DNA from: Pelecanus crispus
Taxonomy: Eukaryota > Chordata > Aves > Pelecaniformes > Pelecanidae
Assembly: GCF_030463565.1 (NCBI RefSeq)
Contig: NC_134656.1
Location: 7,860,501-7,924,500, forward strand
Direction of reading: 5' to 3'
DNA: 64,000 bases
In this document: piece after piece, positions 11,421 to 25,743 of the stretch
How positions within the stretch are numbered: position 1 is the stretch's first letter
Layout of the letters: every line of letters begins with the position of its first letter
Notes under the pieces: model-generated
What the model saw: the letters and a program-made list of their open reading frames with translations, nothing else
Database searches by the model: none
Told to the model about the DNA's origin: nothing
Program-made: the position numbers and the translations under genes

Positions 11421-14400
11421 GGACGGTCAAACTGCTGAGAAACGTGCTTGTATGGTCATAACGAAATGCACTATTCAAAGCATGAACATCTGCTCTCTTC
11501 CCTAACGGTTCACAGGATGCTCAAAATGTTACAACAAAGTGGCCGTGCAGCCCTGCGAAGCCACGTGCCTAACGCTGGCCGTGCTCAGACTCTCACTTAT
11601 TCTCCTTTCTGGAGGGATGTTGTACTTCCATGCAATATGTGTTGAAGCTGACAGCTCCTTGTCCTTACACCCTGCGTAGGGCTGGTGCTTTGTGTTGCAG
11701 CTGAAAGAGACTGGGAACTAGGTTTGCTATTTTTGTGGCCAATCTTGAAATTTCAAATTGTTTTACATTTGGAAAATGAAATGAAATTAAAATGAAGAAT
11801 TTTTTTGCAAAATCAAGTTTGGGAGAGAGAAAATACTTCTGGGGGAATGCAAATATTATGCCTTGAGAAAAGGAATCTTTTAGAAAACTTGGAATTGTTT
11901 TTAAGAAATAGCAGGGCTATTAGAAGAAATTATGCCAGGACAAAGATTTTTCTTTTAGTCAAGCTCCTAACTGGTAGTTTTCAACATTATTATGTCAACA
12001 ACTCTTCATTTTCATTTTGAAAGGGCATTTCATGAAAGCTGCCTTAGTCTCATGGCATGTTTTGATTTTAAGAAAGCAGATCCATCTGCAAACATCTTCA
12101 GGCACAGCATCATTGGGCATAATTCGGCAACACTAAATTGTGTCAAAACCTCAGACAAAGTCACTCTGAGTAAGAAGTGTCCAAGAAACTCTTGAGCCTG
12201 CTTTTGAAATACACCCTTTCCCCCAAAGACTTCTAAATCTCCGTGAGCTATATGGTAAACACGCCTTTACTCCTTGATTAATGATTGCAGCATGAATGAC
12301 AGCCAGCTAAAATTTTGCAGATGCTGATTGAACTATTGCTATTTTGTGTGTGAAAAGACCAGGTACGTTATACACCTCCACAGGTACGTTCTTGGTATAC
12401 TTAGTTCCTTCTGCACCAAATTTCTGATTGACTGGATAGGCAACCTGCCCCGTGAAACCTTTCTCTGTTCATACAGCTGAGAAGACGCTAGTGAAACACA
12501 GTCTGCGATCAGATGCAGAAAGTTTATTAACCATGCTTGCCAGACATATGCAAGGCTTCACACAAACACTGGTTTGAGTTAGCAGGAAAAAACCATTCAT
12601 TAACCTGAGTAAGGGTATTCATCAGAAAACTTTACACTGGACTTCTGTCAAAGGTTGCACCTTTTTTCAGTGTGTGGATAACACTTAAGTCTTCAGATAT
12701 ATGCAACCATTGATCCCTTTCCTACAAGCTCTTGTCTTAGCATGTGCACACAGAATTAGCCAGTTTATTTTCACTTGCTAATCCAGAGCTGGAGTTTTGC
12801 TTATATGAGACCTGGCACAGAGGACCATACTTTAATTAGGCAGTGCCATTCATGGGGGAAACCTGTCCTCCAAAACATTTCCAACAGTCTGTGTACAACT
12901 TTGTAATATTCTTAGCTTCCATAGAAGTCATAAATACTGTATTATTAGTGACTTAAAGCATCTAATTTTAAAAGCCCGGGTAACAGCATTTGACTCAAAG
13001 TTAACTCTGTACTTGCTCAAAAGCAGGCAGACTCTATCTCCTTTGATTCCCCTCAGAGTACTGTCCTCTCATTTCGTGCTGTACCTTTCCAGATTTATCT
13101 CGTGCAGTTGGATAGAAATCGAGGATCCATCAATTCTCACCCTTCGTGCTTATCTCAGCCTGTCAGACGCCTTTCTCCTTTGCTCCTGGATAATCCCCAC
13201 ATGCGTGTTTCACCTTACTACCCACTTTCTAGCATTCCCCTGGCTGTTTTCTCAGCCTGTACCATATCTTCCTTGAGACAGGCCGAGCAAAACCAGACAG
13301 GGCAATGAAGATAAGACATTCTGACCATGTCCATGACTGGACTATCAAATTATGGCCAGAAGGCTTGTTTTAGCACAGTTATTGCCCCAGCAAGCCTGTG
13401 TACAGAGTGACTGCAAAAGAATATGAACCTGTTGCCATTGATGAATGGCATCCAGTAGCTGAGGCGCAAGGAAAAAAAAAAAGGGAATGTGCCACATAGC
13501 ATCTCTTTTGATCTTTTTCAAGGAGAGGAAAAATTTACAGAATGTGTCTAGACAAAGTGATGATTCATAATCTCTACAATGTCTTGCAGCTGCTGGGGGG
13601 AGAGAGGGTATAGCCAGTATGACTCCTTTCTTCTAGGCCCTTTCTGCTTTTTGTTTTCATCACTGTTTCTTCCTGTGGAAGGGCATGGAGAAAAATTAGT
13701 CAGGATTGTGTTTGGAGGGATCTGAAGCAGCTTTCAGGCCTGATGTTTGTGCTATTCAGCACATCCCAGCACAGGAGATCTAACTCCTTCACTGTTAATC
13801 CCTGAACGTTCAGATAATAATGAATCAGCTGTATGAGAACTATTGCTAATGTAGCCTGTTTCTTATTAGAGTTGGGTCCGATGGTTGACTGAATTTTAAG
13901 AGAACAGAGGCATGACTTCATGTGTAAGTATTGCCATTGAGATGAAATACCTTTGGATGGCCTACAACTGAGTAAACACAGAAGGTGCTGTGGTGGCATT
14001 AATTATTGGGTGAAAGTCTAACTATCACAGATTCTTATTTAGAGGAGATACAGGCTGCCAACTGGAAAGCCTGACCTGTGTATCTCAGCTGCATGGAGAA
14101 GTCATGAGACTTTATACTGTATTTTCATTGTATTTTTAATTTTGAGCTTATCGTGATGTTGCTAGTGATACATGTGGTAACTCCTTTGTAATTCCCATGT
14201 GATAAGGCTAGGTTGAATGAGCTGGGGTGGTGTACATTTCCTCTCTGGCAAAAAAACCCACATCTGTTAGGTCTTCTTCACTAAACTGGTTTGACTTGTG
14301 CTAAATGTTTTCCTAAAATAACCTGTGACACTACTTAGTGTCATCTGCTGAATTCTTTTGTCCTAAGAGGCTTATTTCAAAACGCTTACACTGAGTGAGT

Positions 14401-15429
14401 CAACCTCAGAGCCAACTGTGAAGGAAGACCTGAAGGAAGATATGTCTGGCAATGCCATCTCTAAAACATTTTCTGCAACTGCTTTGAGCTCCAGCTGGAG
14501 GAAGAATTTCCATCATGTCAGCAATTTGCTACTTAGTTGTGCTTTGCTAATTGGCTTGAGAGTTACATGGCAATTTCTCTTTCATTTATCTGATGTTGTT
14601 TCTCCCGTGCTGATCGTGAACAGTTCTTCAGACATGGAGAACGACTTTTTGGTTAGTCTTTATATACTGCAGTGTTCAGTCCTGTCTTTCTTGAATGCTG
14701 AAAATATTTGACAACTTTCTTGTAAGCTGGGAAGTGTCCAAGAAATGTAGGTTTGAGTCCTAAGTGGAATATCTTCTGGAACGGGTAGGTTCTCTGCTAC
14801 ATCAGCATGTGCCAAACTAGGCAGTCACAGAATCAAGACTGGCAGCTTCATAACATTGAAACTGAAATGGAATACTTTTTTTTTTTTGTTTAGAATTGAC
14901 TTAACAATTTCTTTGTATTCATTTTGAATAGAGTTAATAAAATACATTAAAACACCCTTGAACTTCATTTCAACTCATAAGATGAAAATTTAAAAAAGCC
15001 TTTGCTATATATTAATTTGGAAATACTACTGAAAGAGAGGTTACAAAGCAGATGATGCTCGCCTGCTTTTTTTAACACAATGTTTATTCTATAGCTTCCG
15101 AGGAACTAGCAAGTGAGTATCAGGGATCAGTGCCTCCAGGTCTCACAGAGTTAGTATAGTATGTGTTTTTTACTAAAAAAAATTAAAGTTTTATCAGGAT
15201 TGGACTTTTGTGTGCCTATTTTTGGCATCCTTCCGTTGAAGAACACACTGGCTGAACTTGCACTCCTAACCTCTTGATGGTGTTTTACTATTAATAGAAA
15301 ATGGTTTAATAAGTAACCAGTCTCACAGTGTGTGATAATACATTCCCACTTCTTTGCAATCTGCTTCTGTGAACTTTATGACTTGATACCCACTTAAAAA
15401 GCAATAGAGGGCTCTGCCAGAATGCCGGA

Positions 15430-15670
15430 GCAAGAAGGAGCAGGTGCCTGCAGCGCTGCCGGCGGCACTGCGGTGACTCAGCCCCACGCCGCGTGCAGGA
15501 GCGCAACCCCAGGCTGGCTGATCCCGGGCTGGAAAACTTCTGCCAGCTGGTGACCGAGCGGCCACAGCCTGGATGTACCCTGGCCAAATTGCCACGAGCT
15601 TCCTGCCTCAACCCGTCTGTTGATATAAGAGAGGAGCGGCACGGCGCTGGTGGGAGGGTGTCTCCTGGGG
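15430..15670. other. CpG-rich cluster
   Basis: GC-rich patch of about 240 bp (GCGCTGCCGGCGGCACTGCGG and similar words) flanked by AT-rich sequence. The overlapping 81-132 codon frames on both strands follow from its composition. No homology is recognised. Confidence 0.5.
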
Positions 15671-18600
15671 ACCAGGGATGCAGGCTCACAAGTCTCAGCT
15701 GCACGTTTCTCCCAGACTCCCTAATATTAGCATGTTAGGAGCTGGTTTGAGTCTGAAAAGCAGGGAAGAGTCATGATTTAAGAGGAAATAAAGTATCCAG
15801 ATAATTTTAAGGTGCCTTGTTGCACAAAGATAATGTGGGTCATGTGTGTAAACCAAAAATGCCACAGTGGGTTATGGTGGAGCAAGTTGGAGTCGGTGTC
15901 AGCGTGTAGGTAACTGGCTCATTGTAGCCGTCTGAACTCTGGAGAAAGGAGGAAAAACAGTAGGAAAACCAGGCCAGGAGAGCTGCATTTATTTCAGAGC
16001 AGTATATGACACTCTCATGTCAAATGGTATTTTTACTTGAAAGGTTAAGTGAGAAACAGAAATGGAGTGTTTGCTACTCTGTTCCAAGAATAATATTTGA
16101 ACTAATCCAGCAGCTTTGATCATCCAACTACACATTATGTTTATTTGTAAAAAATGTTAACATTTTTCTAGGCCCATGTGGATTTCCCCTCCTTTTGATC
16201 TCTCTACACCCCCCGTTTTCCTGTAAGGTTAGAGGGATCAATCCACATTTATGTTCACGTAAGAAATAAAGTATCCTTTGTTTTTAAATTTTCCAAACTG
16301 GACAAGATTAAGACACAAATAATAAAAATATACAGAATAACTGGTTGCTATTCCCTGCTTTTACAAGTTAAACATTCCTTCTCACGGGCATCCTCAGAGC
16401 AAGATTTCCACCAGCTCTTATCAGTTCCGAGCACACAGATACCATCCCTTGGGTAAAGGTGAAAAGGCTCTTACAGCCAGAATAGTGGGAGCACAAGGTT
16501 TGGGGTGGCTGTGTCTCGGGGCTAGGCTGGAGCCAGAATGAGTTTGCTGACAGTATAATAAATACACATAGATTATGACTTTCCTTTGCTAGCTCATATG
16601 AACCCCTCCAGCTCTGATCAATTAAGCAGGAGTCAATGTAGCCCTCACCCAGAGGAGTGATGGACAGCCCCTGCCTGTTCTGAGCCAGCCCAGAGGACCC
16701 CGACTCTTAGAGGGAAAGCCAGTGCAAGTTATTTATTAGTGGTGTGTGAAAAAAAGGAATGTAGCTACGTGCTGTTCTTTGAGAAGTATTTTTTAGCCAT
16801 TTTCTGTTTTCCACTTACGGTTTAGTTGATGGTTTATTATTCAAGAAAACCAATCAAGCACAAGGAAATGCATGTGATCATTGTCTCTAGCCCCAGCAGG
16901 AGGAGGTTCAAGTTACTATATTTGCTCCACAAGATTCTTTATATTTACTTTGATTTAAAGCTTATGTCTCCATTAATTGTATACCTCCATTTTATGACAA
17001 CATACAATATCCCAGATGCACAATATTACTTTTCTGGTTTTGATGGTAAAAGGGATATGGCTGGCTGTGCTGGAAATGACCATTTTGCATTTTCTAGATA
17101 GACATTGTTAAAGCTCCATTAGCCTTTACCTGAATGGTCTTGTTCTAGTAGAGAGACTATAATTAATTTTGCATGTTAATTGCTTGTTCTTTCAGCTAGA
17201 ACTGCCAAGAAGGGCAGCTGTGGCCATCTTGTCCAGTGAGGCTTGAGTCAAGGCCACATTCTTATTGCACAGAGGATACTGAAAATATCCAGAGTCTAAC
17301 TGTCACCAAAGACATGAAAGTCTTTATAGCCATTGTTTTTCCTTTTCCATGCCAATGTTTTGAGAACTGTTACAAAAATTATCTCCCACAACCATTTCTT
17401 CCTGAATTCCCTACAATTTTACTGAGAATTTTCTGCTAGAACTGGTTCTGTGTCAAATTTCTGTCTTTTCCACTCTCTCTCTCACCCAAAGCAGAAGCAT
17501 CCTAAATCCCACAACTTAAACCCTGAGTTTGCTTTTGCATTTTCAGTTATTTTCCCCACTGCCCATTCTATCTACATGTTGCACAAAGTCTTCCAAGTCC
17601 GGGTTTGTTGCAGCCAACAAAAGCATTAGGTAGTCAGTGGTGTGGAAAAGTCTAGTTGGGGTTTTCTTTAATTTTCTTGGGCAACCTGTTAGAAAAAGGC
17701 TAGTAGAAAATGATGACCAGCTCACAGGAACTTATTGCAAAAGCTTGTCCCTCCTTCTTAACAGCAATGAACTGCATGATCTGAACTGGAATATATTCCT
17801 CTCAGAGAATGGATGAGTGAGTTTGCTGGGATTATCAAATTTGCTTATGAGTAAGAGCACTGCCCTTGATTTCAGCAATTGTTGATCTAAAGGAAAACAG
17901 TTTGCTTCTCATCCTTTATCTTTTATTAGACACTATTAAGGGTGGAAAAAAAAACATTGGAATTTGAGGCCTCAGAAACCTTGTGCTAGTTCCTTGGTAG
18001 TCTTACAACCCATTTTACCAGTTGGGCAGTCCATAAGAGCTGTAAAATTAACTAGCAGCTGCAGAAAGTACACAAAGAACTATTTTTTTTTATCAAGATG
18101 TGGCTTTTCCAAACAAATAATGTTTTCAGCAGAATTCTTTTATAGCCATTCTCAATCTTTAGGTATGCAACTCAGCCTACAACCTGCGGGCAGTATCTAG
18201 ACCATCAAGACAATTAAAAAAGTACTCAGCCCAGTCTTGGAAACGCCTTTTCTTGGAGGCAGTTTGGGAACGCACAGGGAGCAGGTTACAGGCAGACTCG
18301 GTTGTATGGGCAGCAGCAACAGCCCAGTCCTGGCTGCTGCCTCCTCAAGCCTTTTCCCAGCATGTCCTTAAGAATTTGCTGAGTGAATTAACTGCACCTA
18401 CATGGTGAATCCAGTGCTTCCAGGAAAGCATCGAGTTTTGGGAAAACATGAAATATAGTCATGTTATGTATGCACAGCAAACCTAGGTCACACTGGGTCT
18501 ACTATGTGCGTGCAGAACAAATATACAGCATGAATCCCTTATGTGATAAGAGAAAGGCCAAAGAGTGCAGCCTATCCCAACAATGACAGGAGTATGTGAC

Positions 18601-19448
18601 CCACTCTGCCCTGCCGGAAAAAATGGGCACTACTGCTTGAGGTGAGAAACACCCCTGTATTTTTCCCGTGAGCTTTAACACCAGTCGTCAGCTAAATTAA
18701 ACCTCTTACATTTTTCATTTTTTTTCCTTTTATTGGAAATTTGGAGAAAAATATATATAATTGAGGGGTTTTTGCCCGAAAGTGGCCCCAAACTGTGTAA
18801 ACTTTCAGGTTAAGTGCTCAATTAAAAGGTCAAATTATCCAAATAGAAAACTGAAGTGTCAGGCAATAATTGTCTACTGGACTCCGTTACCTGAACAGTT
18901 CATTGCACACTGACCTCGTTTAAATATTATACAAACTAGTGGTATGTGTGGTACTTCCTACCAGTTATTTATAATTCTTAAAAATCCGGAGTTAGGTAAA
19001 TATCAAGATCACTCTTCCGAAGTGTTTTAATATGAAATTGCAGGATCCACAAATACAATGAAGATGCTCTTAGAATTCCAGACCAAAATTTTTCTAGAAA
19101 AAAAGCAGACCCTATCTTTCACCAGCATAACACTTACATTTATATAACACGGTATTTAAGCTCTTACTAATAGATGCTAAAGAAGTCCTGTTTTATGAGC
19201 CCTCCCCAGGTCTCAGCTCTGTGCTCATACTTTTTCTATGTGGTATCTATTATAAGTCAACGTTTCAAGATCATTTTTTACTTTTGACCAAAAACTTAGC
19301 TTCTATTTATACTATCTCTGCCTCTGGCAAATTGACAGGGACAGTGACATATGGTAATCATACCTACTGTAATCCCTGCTCAGTGCCATTTTGAAAATTA
19401 ATTCAATTCAGTGCTTGATAACCAAGTTCTTACTTTGTAGTAGTTGTT

Positions 19449-19467
19449 AAAAAAAAAAAAAAAAAAA
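19449..19467 (+). repeat. Poly-A run of 19
   Basis: An uninterrupted run of 19 adenines after TAGTTGTT. It could be a simple mononucleotide repeat or the tail of a decayed retrotransposed sequence. I cannot recognise a parent gene in the upstream flank. Confidence 0.85.
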
Positions 19468-22135
19468 GTGCTAAGAAAGCTTTCAGTGTCTAGTTGCAGC
19501 ATTCATTAGCCTTTCGGTTATATCCGGAAAAAGCTATTCTAGCTCATTTTCAGAAATGAAGAGAGAAATATACTTGAAAGTATTCTACAGTATAAATGTT
19601 TCTCCAGTAGAACTAGGGGTTCTTGTTGGCTACATCTAAACTGCAGGGCAGGTGGTGACTACATTTACCTGCAACAGCCTATGGCTCCTTTTTGTACCAT
19701 ACCCCAGGGAAATCAGGAGCGGGGTGAAAAGAGTTGTGCAAAGTCTCATCCTGGCAGGGACTTGGGATGCACTCGTACATCTAAGCTGGGTGCTCTTCTT
19801 CTCTTTGAGCACAGATCTGAGTGCCAAGGTTGTGCACATCACCACCTGCAAAACACAACAGTATTTCTATAATGTTCTTGTTATTAATCCTCCTGCACAT
19901 TAAAGGTGGTTTCCAAAGCTTACTAAAGTTGGTGGGTTCCTTTCTATTGGGTTTGAACATGCTTAGATGAAGCCTGAAATGATTCTGTCTTTTGCACTCG
20001 GCAACCCTGACGGTGCCACATTATATGCAGATCCCTTTTCTCTTCTTACTTGTGTGTCCCCTCTGGCTAAAGTCACATGCTAACTGCAAAAACATTAACC
20101 ACTATGTCCTCTTTAAACCCAACACACTATCAGCAGCAGGGAGGCCATAACCTGGTGTTTTCTGGGAGATGAGGTCTATTTCTGATAAGGGCTATCTAAT
20201 CACTTCACAAAGTTGAAAAGAGATAGTAGGGACAAAAAACCTGCCAAATATATGTTACTTCTCTTTCTTTTAGAAATCTTGGGCACTGTAAGCACACATC
20301 ATGTAAATACAATGATAAAACGGCTTCCTGAGTCATGGGTTGGATTTGTTGTGAGACCTGAGTGAGTTAGCACTGACATATGAGTCACATTAAATCATTA
20401 ACCCCACCTGAAAATGTCAGCATGGACTCTGTGACCCCAGGGAACAAATTTAACAACACAAAAACTTGATCTGAAAAAGCTAACTTTAGAATGAGACTAG
20501 TTCAGACCAAACGGAGCCCGTCCGGTAGCTTGAGAGACAACTTGAGCCATGTCATGGCTTACTCACAGTGGGCCTGTGGCTGGACAGGATGGGGAGGTAG
20601 ATGCATCTTCAGAAAGCTTTTCATACCTAAATTGGACTTTCTGTTCAAAAAGAGAACAAAAGAATAAAGCTAGACTAGGAAATAATTTGGCTGCCCAAGG
20701 AATTGGTCATAACAGCTGGCGCATTCATATCCTGTCTAGTCCATGCTAAAGAGAGAAATTTGATAGTTAAAGAAATGCTTAAGTTAGTCTTAATTAGCCA
20801 AGTGCTAAAGAAAAATCTTAGCTTCTCCTGGGTTTTGGTTGTATTTCTTTATTTGAAAGGCAATTAAAATGATAACATGCTGTGGGGACCACCTAATTTT
20901 TTTTAAGAATGTATGTGTATGTCCTTGACCTGACGATACCTACATATTATTTTCACAGCTGTGACTTACGGTTTTACTACAGATGCTAAAACCAGACCTG
21001 GCCATGAATATGTCATGACAAGAGCAGCTCTTTTGCAGCCAAACTCCCCATTCAGTCACCACAGTCACCACAGTTTGTCTATTTTAATAACACAAGGGAA
21101 ACAGTGTGCATTGTAGCAGTGTGAAGAAAAATCAGTGTGCTTAAAAAGATGAGTGGTTTTCAGGGGTTGGTGATTAAATAGTAGAAATGTCACTCCCAGT
21201 TTGAGTTGTACAAACATGCACATACATTTGCAATTAATCAGACAAGTTTGTTCTTTGTTGAAGGCAAAAGAGAACAGATAGAGAATTCCCTTGCAGGAGG
21301 GAGAAAGTGGCTGGAAGTACCTGTGAAGGGTTATAAGGTGCAAGACTGCATGAGAATACCCGTTTTGAGTCACAGAAATGTTCAGAAACTTAAAAATGAG
21401 GTTGATTACCTCATGACACCTGCTGTCAGTGAGAAAAAGGCACATCAGGGGATGGCTTGTTTTCTGGTAATGGAAGTTGTAGGACATAGATGTCAGAAAT
21501 GGATGTGTAAAGTATGTCCTGAACCTCAGCCCCTTACTGACACCTGGGTTTGAGCACAGCTTAGGCAAACTCAGACTACCCTATACCAGTTGCCAAATGA
21601 GTCGACATCCCATGGCAAGGTGACCTCTTCCAAATTCCCAGACAGTCCAAATCTGTCTTTCCAAGTATCCTAGGTCTGACATTTCACATGGCCTTTAGCT
21701 TGGTGTCAAGGACAGCATATGACTGAAAGGTGGTTTTGGTTGGGGAAATTATGCAAATCGTACTGGCTTGGAAAAAATTTGGTGGTTTTAACAGAACTTC
21801 ACTTGAGGCATTGAGTTCTTTCTAATCCAGAATTCATAAACTGACTGCGAAACAATTACGCAAAGATAAACACAGTGGACAGCTATGAACCAGACCAAAC
21901 AGGTCTGGAAAGGCAAACTTCCAAAGTCATACCTGCAGGATGAGTTGAGAAGGCCAGAAGTCCACATGCTCAGATTGTAATCACTGTTAATGTCCTCCAG
22001 GAACTTGAATCTGGATTGGAAGAAAATATTAAATAATGGAAAAAAAATGAAGCTTGCTGGAACAATGGCACTTTTTGGTGGATACAATACTCTCATTTGG
22101 TGGAAATAATATGAAAGAAAACGGCTTGTTGCTAG

Positions 22136-22640
22136 GAATGTTCAGCTCTGGAGCCCCCAACGTGAGAAGGACATGGACCTGTTGGAGCAAGTCCAGAGGA
22201 GGCCCACGAAGATGCTCAGAGGGCTGGAGCACCTCTCCTATGAAGACAGGCTGGGAGAGTTGGGGTTGTTCAGCCTGGAGAAGAGAAGGCTCCAGGGACA
22301 CCTTACAGCAGCCTTCCAGTACCTGAAGGGGGGCCTCCAGGAAACCTGGAGAGGGACTTTTTACAAGGGCATGTAGTGATAGGACAAGGGGTAATGGCTT
22401 TAAACTGAAAGAGGGTAGATGTAGATTCAATATAAGGAAGAAATTCTTCACTCTGAAGGTGGTGAGGCACTGGAACAGGTTGCCCAGATAAGTTGTGGAT
22501 GCCCCATCCCTGGAAGACTTCAAGGCCAGGTTGGATGGGGCTTTGAGCAACCTGGTCTAGTGGAAGGTGTCCCTGCCCGTGGCAGGAAGTAAATGATCTT
22601 TAAGGTCCCTTCCAACCCAAACCATTCTATGATTCTATTC
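22136..22640 (+). mobile_element. CR1 LINE, 3' end, forward orientation
   Basis: Typical avian CR1 3' region with these landmarks in order: CATGGACCTGTTGGAGCAAG, GGCTGGAGCACCTCTCCTAT, AGCCTGGAGAAGAGAAGGCT, TAGTGATAGGACAAGGGG, GGATGCCCCATCCCTGGAAG, and the tail CCATTCTATGATTCTATTC. The copy is 5'-truncated and covers only the end of ORF2 plus the 3' UTR, so it cannot move by itself. A short deletion lies near 22582 relative to the usual form. Open frames on either strand here (up to 173 codons) belong to the element and are not host genes. Confidence 0.95.
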
Positions 22641-25600
22641 TTTACTATAGTTATCTCGATGCCATCTAAATTATTGAACAATCAGACTTTTGAACCATTG
22701 GAATTACTATTCCAGGTGAGACCTTTGGTCAGTCAATGATCCTGCTGTCTCCAGGAGTGATCCAAGACCTTCAAAGCAAGGCAGGAGAAAGACGGAAAAA
22801 CATCTAGGTACCAAACACGCTGTTCCTTTTTAGGGGTCTCTTAGTCTCTAGTAAGAGATTGTCTTAAACCCTAAAATGTTTTATTTAACACTGTTTCAAA
22901 AGCACATCAGCAGTAACCATTGGATTTTTTTTTCACGTGGCACCCAATCTCCTTTGAAGATTTCTGAAATCTTAGCTTCGTGCGTGCTGTGGTTCAACCT
23001 TTGCCATTTGTAATTGTCACTGTGTTCACCAACACAGCAGCATTTGAAAAAAGGAGATGCCAAGCCTAAAAGTGCAACATGTGAAGACATGAAGGAGACA
23101 GGTGTGGCAGGAGGAATAGCATTTACCAAACTGATAAACTCTACTGCTTATCAGGGATATAAAGGAGCCAAATGATGACACAGCTATGTATATCTGAAGT
23201 ATCACTCTAATGATTATATCCAAAATCCCCAAGTCTGTAAGAAATGCTAGCTGTGATGGCTCGCTCCAAGACATGTGTAGCTGACCTTACCAATCAGATT
23301 GTTGGGGAAAGTGAAATGCAAACTAGACACAGCGTACCAGGCACTCCCCAATGAGTCACTGTTGCAGTAGACAACATCAATGAGAACTGCTGATTGCCAA
23401 TTTTCCATTCTTTCCCCAGATATTGCTTCCTTAACATCGCCCTTCACAAATCTCTCCTTCTTACGCTGTTGAACATACTGCTCTGAACAGCTCCTTCCTG
23501 TCAATCATCTGCCTGCAGCTCTCACCAGCTTTCAGAGTAACTGAGAAATGCCACCGTGCGACTCAAGTGAGAGTTTGGCCTCTGAGAATCCTCATTTGTA
23601 ATTCAGAGAGCCCTCCCTCCTGCTCCTGCTCCCAGCTGCCTACATCGTTCACTTGTAACTAGCCAGGCACATATTTTCCCAAATCCACTTGCAGGATTTG
23701 CACTTAATAACGTCATTGCCAGACAACAGGCTCCCATTGATTTAGGGCATTCTTTCTGTAAGTACAAACAAGTGCAAGAGTTACGTGTCTGTCACCACAG
23801 CAGTGGTAATAGAGAATGACCTTTTGTCTGGCTCTTCCTCCTCAAATGTTTAGGTCTTGAGCTGCAGCACGTGGTCTCAGCCGATTTGTAAATAGATTAA
23901 TACAAAACGGCTCAGGTAAGGTTACACAGGTAAAAGTGTATTGAGTGTGAGCATCTAGCCAAGGTCATCCTATATTTAATACGGATTAAGTCAAATTATT
24001 CTCAGCAGTTAGTTCTCACATTGGCAATAAAGTGGGAGGGAAATTGTTCTTAGATGTGGATGAAACTACTTAAATCCTGTGAATGATTTTGGCAAGGAAA
24101 AAAGTAGGGAAAAGTATTCCAATAAATTCAGAAGTTTTATTTTCATTTTGTAGATTCTTGACATCTGTTTTTTATAAATGAATTAGAGTGGGTTATGTAA
24201 TGCATAGTTTCTGATCAAATAAAATTTTCCAGATGACCTAGCTCTTTTGAGGATTTCTTTTTCACTTTTTTGAGAAATATTTTCATTTTGAGTCATCCCT
24301 GAGTAATTTTTTCACTCATTGAACTGCAGTGCTCATTATTAAGAGCTAAGAGATGTTTCCCAGATCACCTGGTGAATCCATGACAGAACCAGGCAGAAAA
24401 AGAAAAAGGGGTTCCCATCTTTTAGGCTAATACCCCAAAAGGAAGACTTTGCTATCTAAAAGCATTTCGTCTTGCTGGGAATATCTCTGACCATTTGCAA
24501 TAGTGCTGAGTAGGTTGCACTACTCAGGTGCAGAAATGAGCACCTGCAACCCAAAGCATCAGCACCCAGGTGTGGTTTTACCCACTCAGGGAGGTTGGGC
24601 CGGTCACGCAGCAGCGAGGTTCGGCTCCAAAGCAGATGTCAGGCTCTGAAACCTCTCAAGCGGATGTTGCCTTTCGGATCTCAGGGACTGTTTCATCACT
24701 GCCTCTTTTGGTCTAAAATACTGCAGACAGTGCGAGGCGCCTCGTTCACTCTGATTTAAGGCTGCCATCTGCCGTCAGCCTGCCAGGGGCCGCAACACCC
24801 CTGAGCTCAGGGCCCCGTCTCCCTGCTTTTGCTGTCAGAGTGGGGAAAATGTTTCCAGTAGGGTGAATTCATCCCCATTTTTAAGTTTCAGAATTGTTGC
24901 AGTATGGAAGTTGTGGGGGTTTATATATTTTTTGCTTTCTCTTATGCCTTATAGGTGCCATCAGCTCCCTAATTCAGAATTTAAAAAAAAAAAAAACAAA
25001 ACAACCAAAGCACACCACTACAAAAGTAGTGTGGGTAATTCTATAATTTGATGATAGTTTCCAAATAAAACGTATAGGGTAAATTACCTTCTATACGTGA
25101 ATGAATTATGCTAGTAGCAGCAGCAGCCTGATCTGTGCTCTTATTCCTGGTAACAGAAAAAGAAGTCCAGTGTCTCTTTAAAAAATGCTGCTAGGAGAAG
25201 TTACAATTTTTAATGTTGTAGCTCCTTCAAACCACAGTTCTGGACTTGTATTGCCCTGTGCTTTGTGCCATATGAACACCAGCCCACGCTGTTTCCTACC
25301 CCGTTCAGCCTCAATGAGGGACTGAAGGCAATGGAGGAGGTGAGCAGAGAGGAATAAAAGGAGCAAAGCAGGCAACAGGCCTCTTATAATCGTGAAAACA
25401 GATGCCAAAAGTTAGCAACTTCCGTAAGCAAATATGCTTACTAACAGCTGGAGAAGCTTACTATCAGGAAGATACTTAAACCTCTGTAGTGGAAGAAGTA
25501 TTAGTTAGTGAAGAATTAATTTCTTGCCTATTTCTCAGCAGAAATCCTGGGTGAAAACCTGGCTCTCTTTCAGAGGGCTGTCTGAGCTCGTAAACACCCA

Positions 25601-25718
25601 GAAGACAAAAATTAGAGCGCCTTGGTGCACAAAGGGCTTTTTTCTTGTCACAATAGAGTTATAGAAAGCCTGGCTTTAGTGTTAGTTTTGTTTAATTCGT
25701 GTGCTTTCTTACTAGCCC

Positions 25719-25743
25719 TGACTCACCTGAGAATGACTCACCT
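25719..25743 (+). promoter_or_regulatory. Direct repeat of AP-1-type sites
   Basis: TGACTCACCT occurs at 25719-25728 and again exactly at 25734-25743, five bases apart. Each copy contains the AP-1 consensus TGACTCA. Two perfect sites this close suggest a regulatory module, but this is inference from motif alone. Confidence 0.4.

Larger units (their letters stand above)
3863..22135. other. Intergenic DNA, no gene recognised
   Basis: Eighteen kb between the CYP24A1 3' end and a CR1 copy. Open frames are short, unsupported by splice signals and match nothing I know. The items I could pick out are listed separately: an AT palindromic tract, CpG-rich clusters and a poly-A run. A monomeric NR5A/ERR-type site, TGACCTTGA, is at 5109-5117. 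Nothing else stands out. Confidence 0.7.

Noticed and set aside
19300..19470. Processed pseudogene ending in the 19-base poly-A run
   Set aside because: No upstream similarity to any gene I can recognise and no target-site duplication seen, so it is kept only as a mononucleotide repeat.
21065..21568. 167-codon minus-strand frame with an overlapping 115-codon plus-strand frame
   Set aside because: Low-complexity His/Phe/Leu-rich product without family resemblance; the opposite strand is also open over most of its length.
22029..22550. 173-codon minus-strand frame and shorter plus-strand frames
   Set aside because: They lie in the CR1 3' end. They are parts of a truncated mobile element and its antisense, not host genes.
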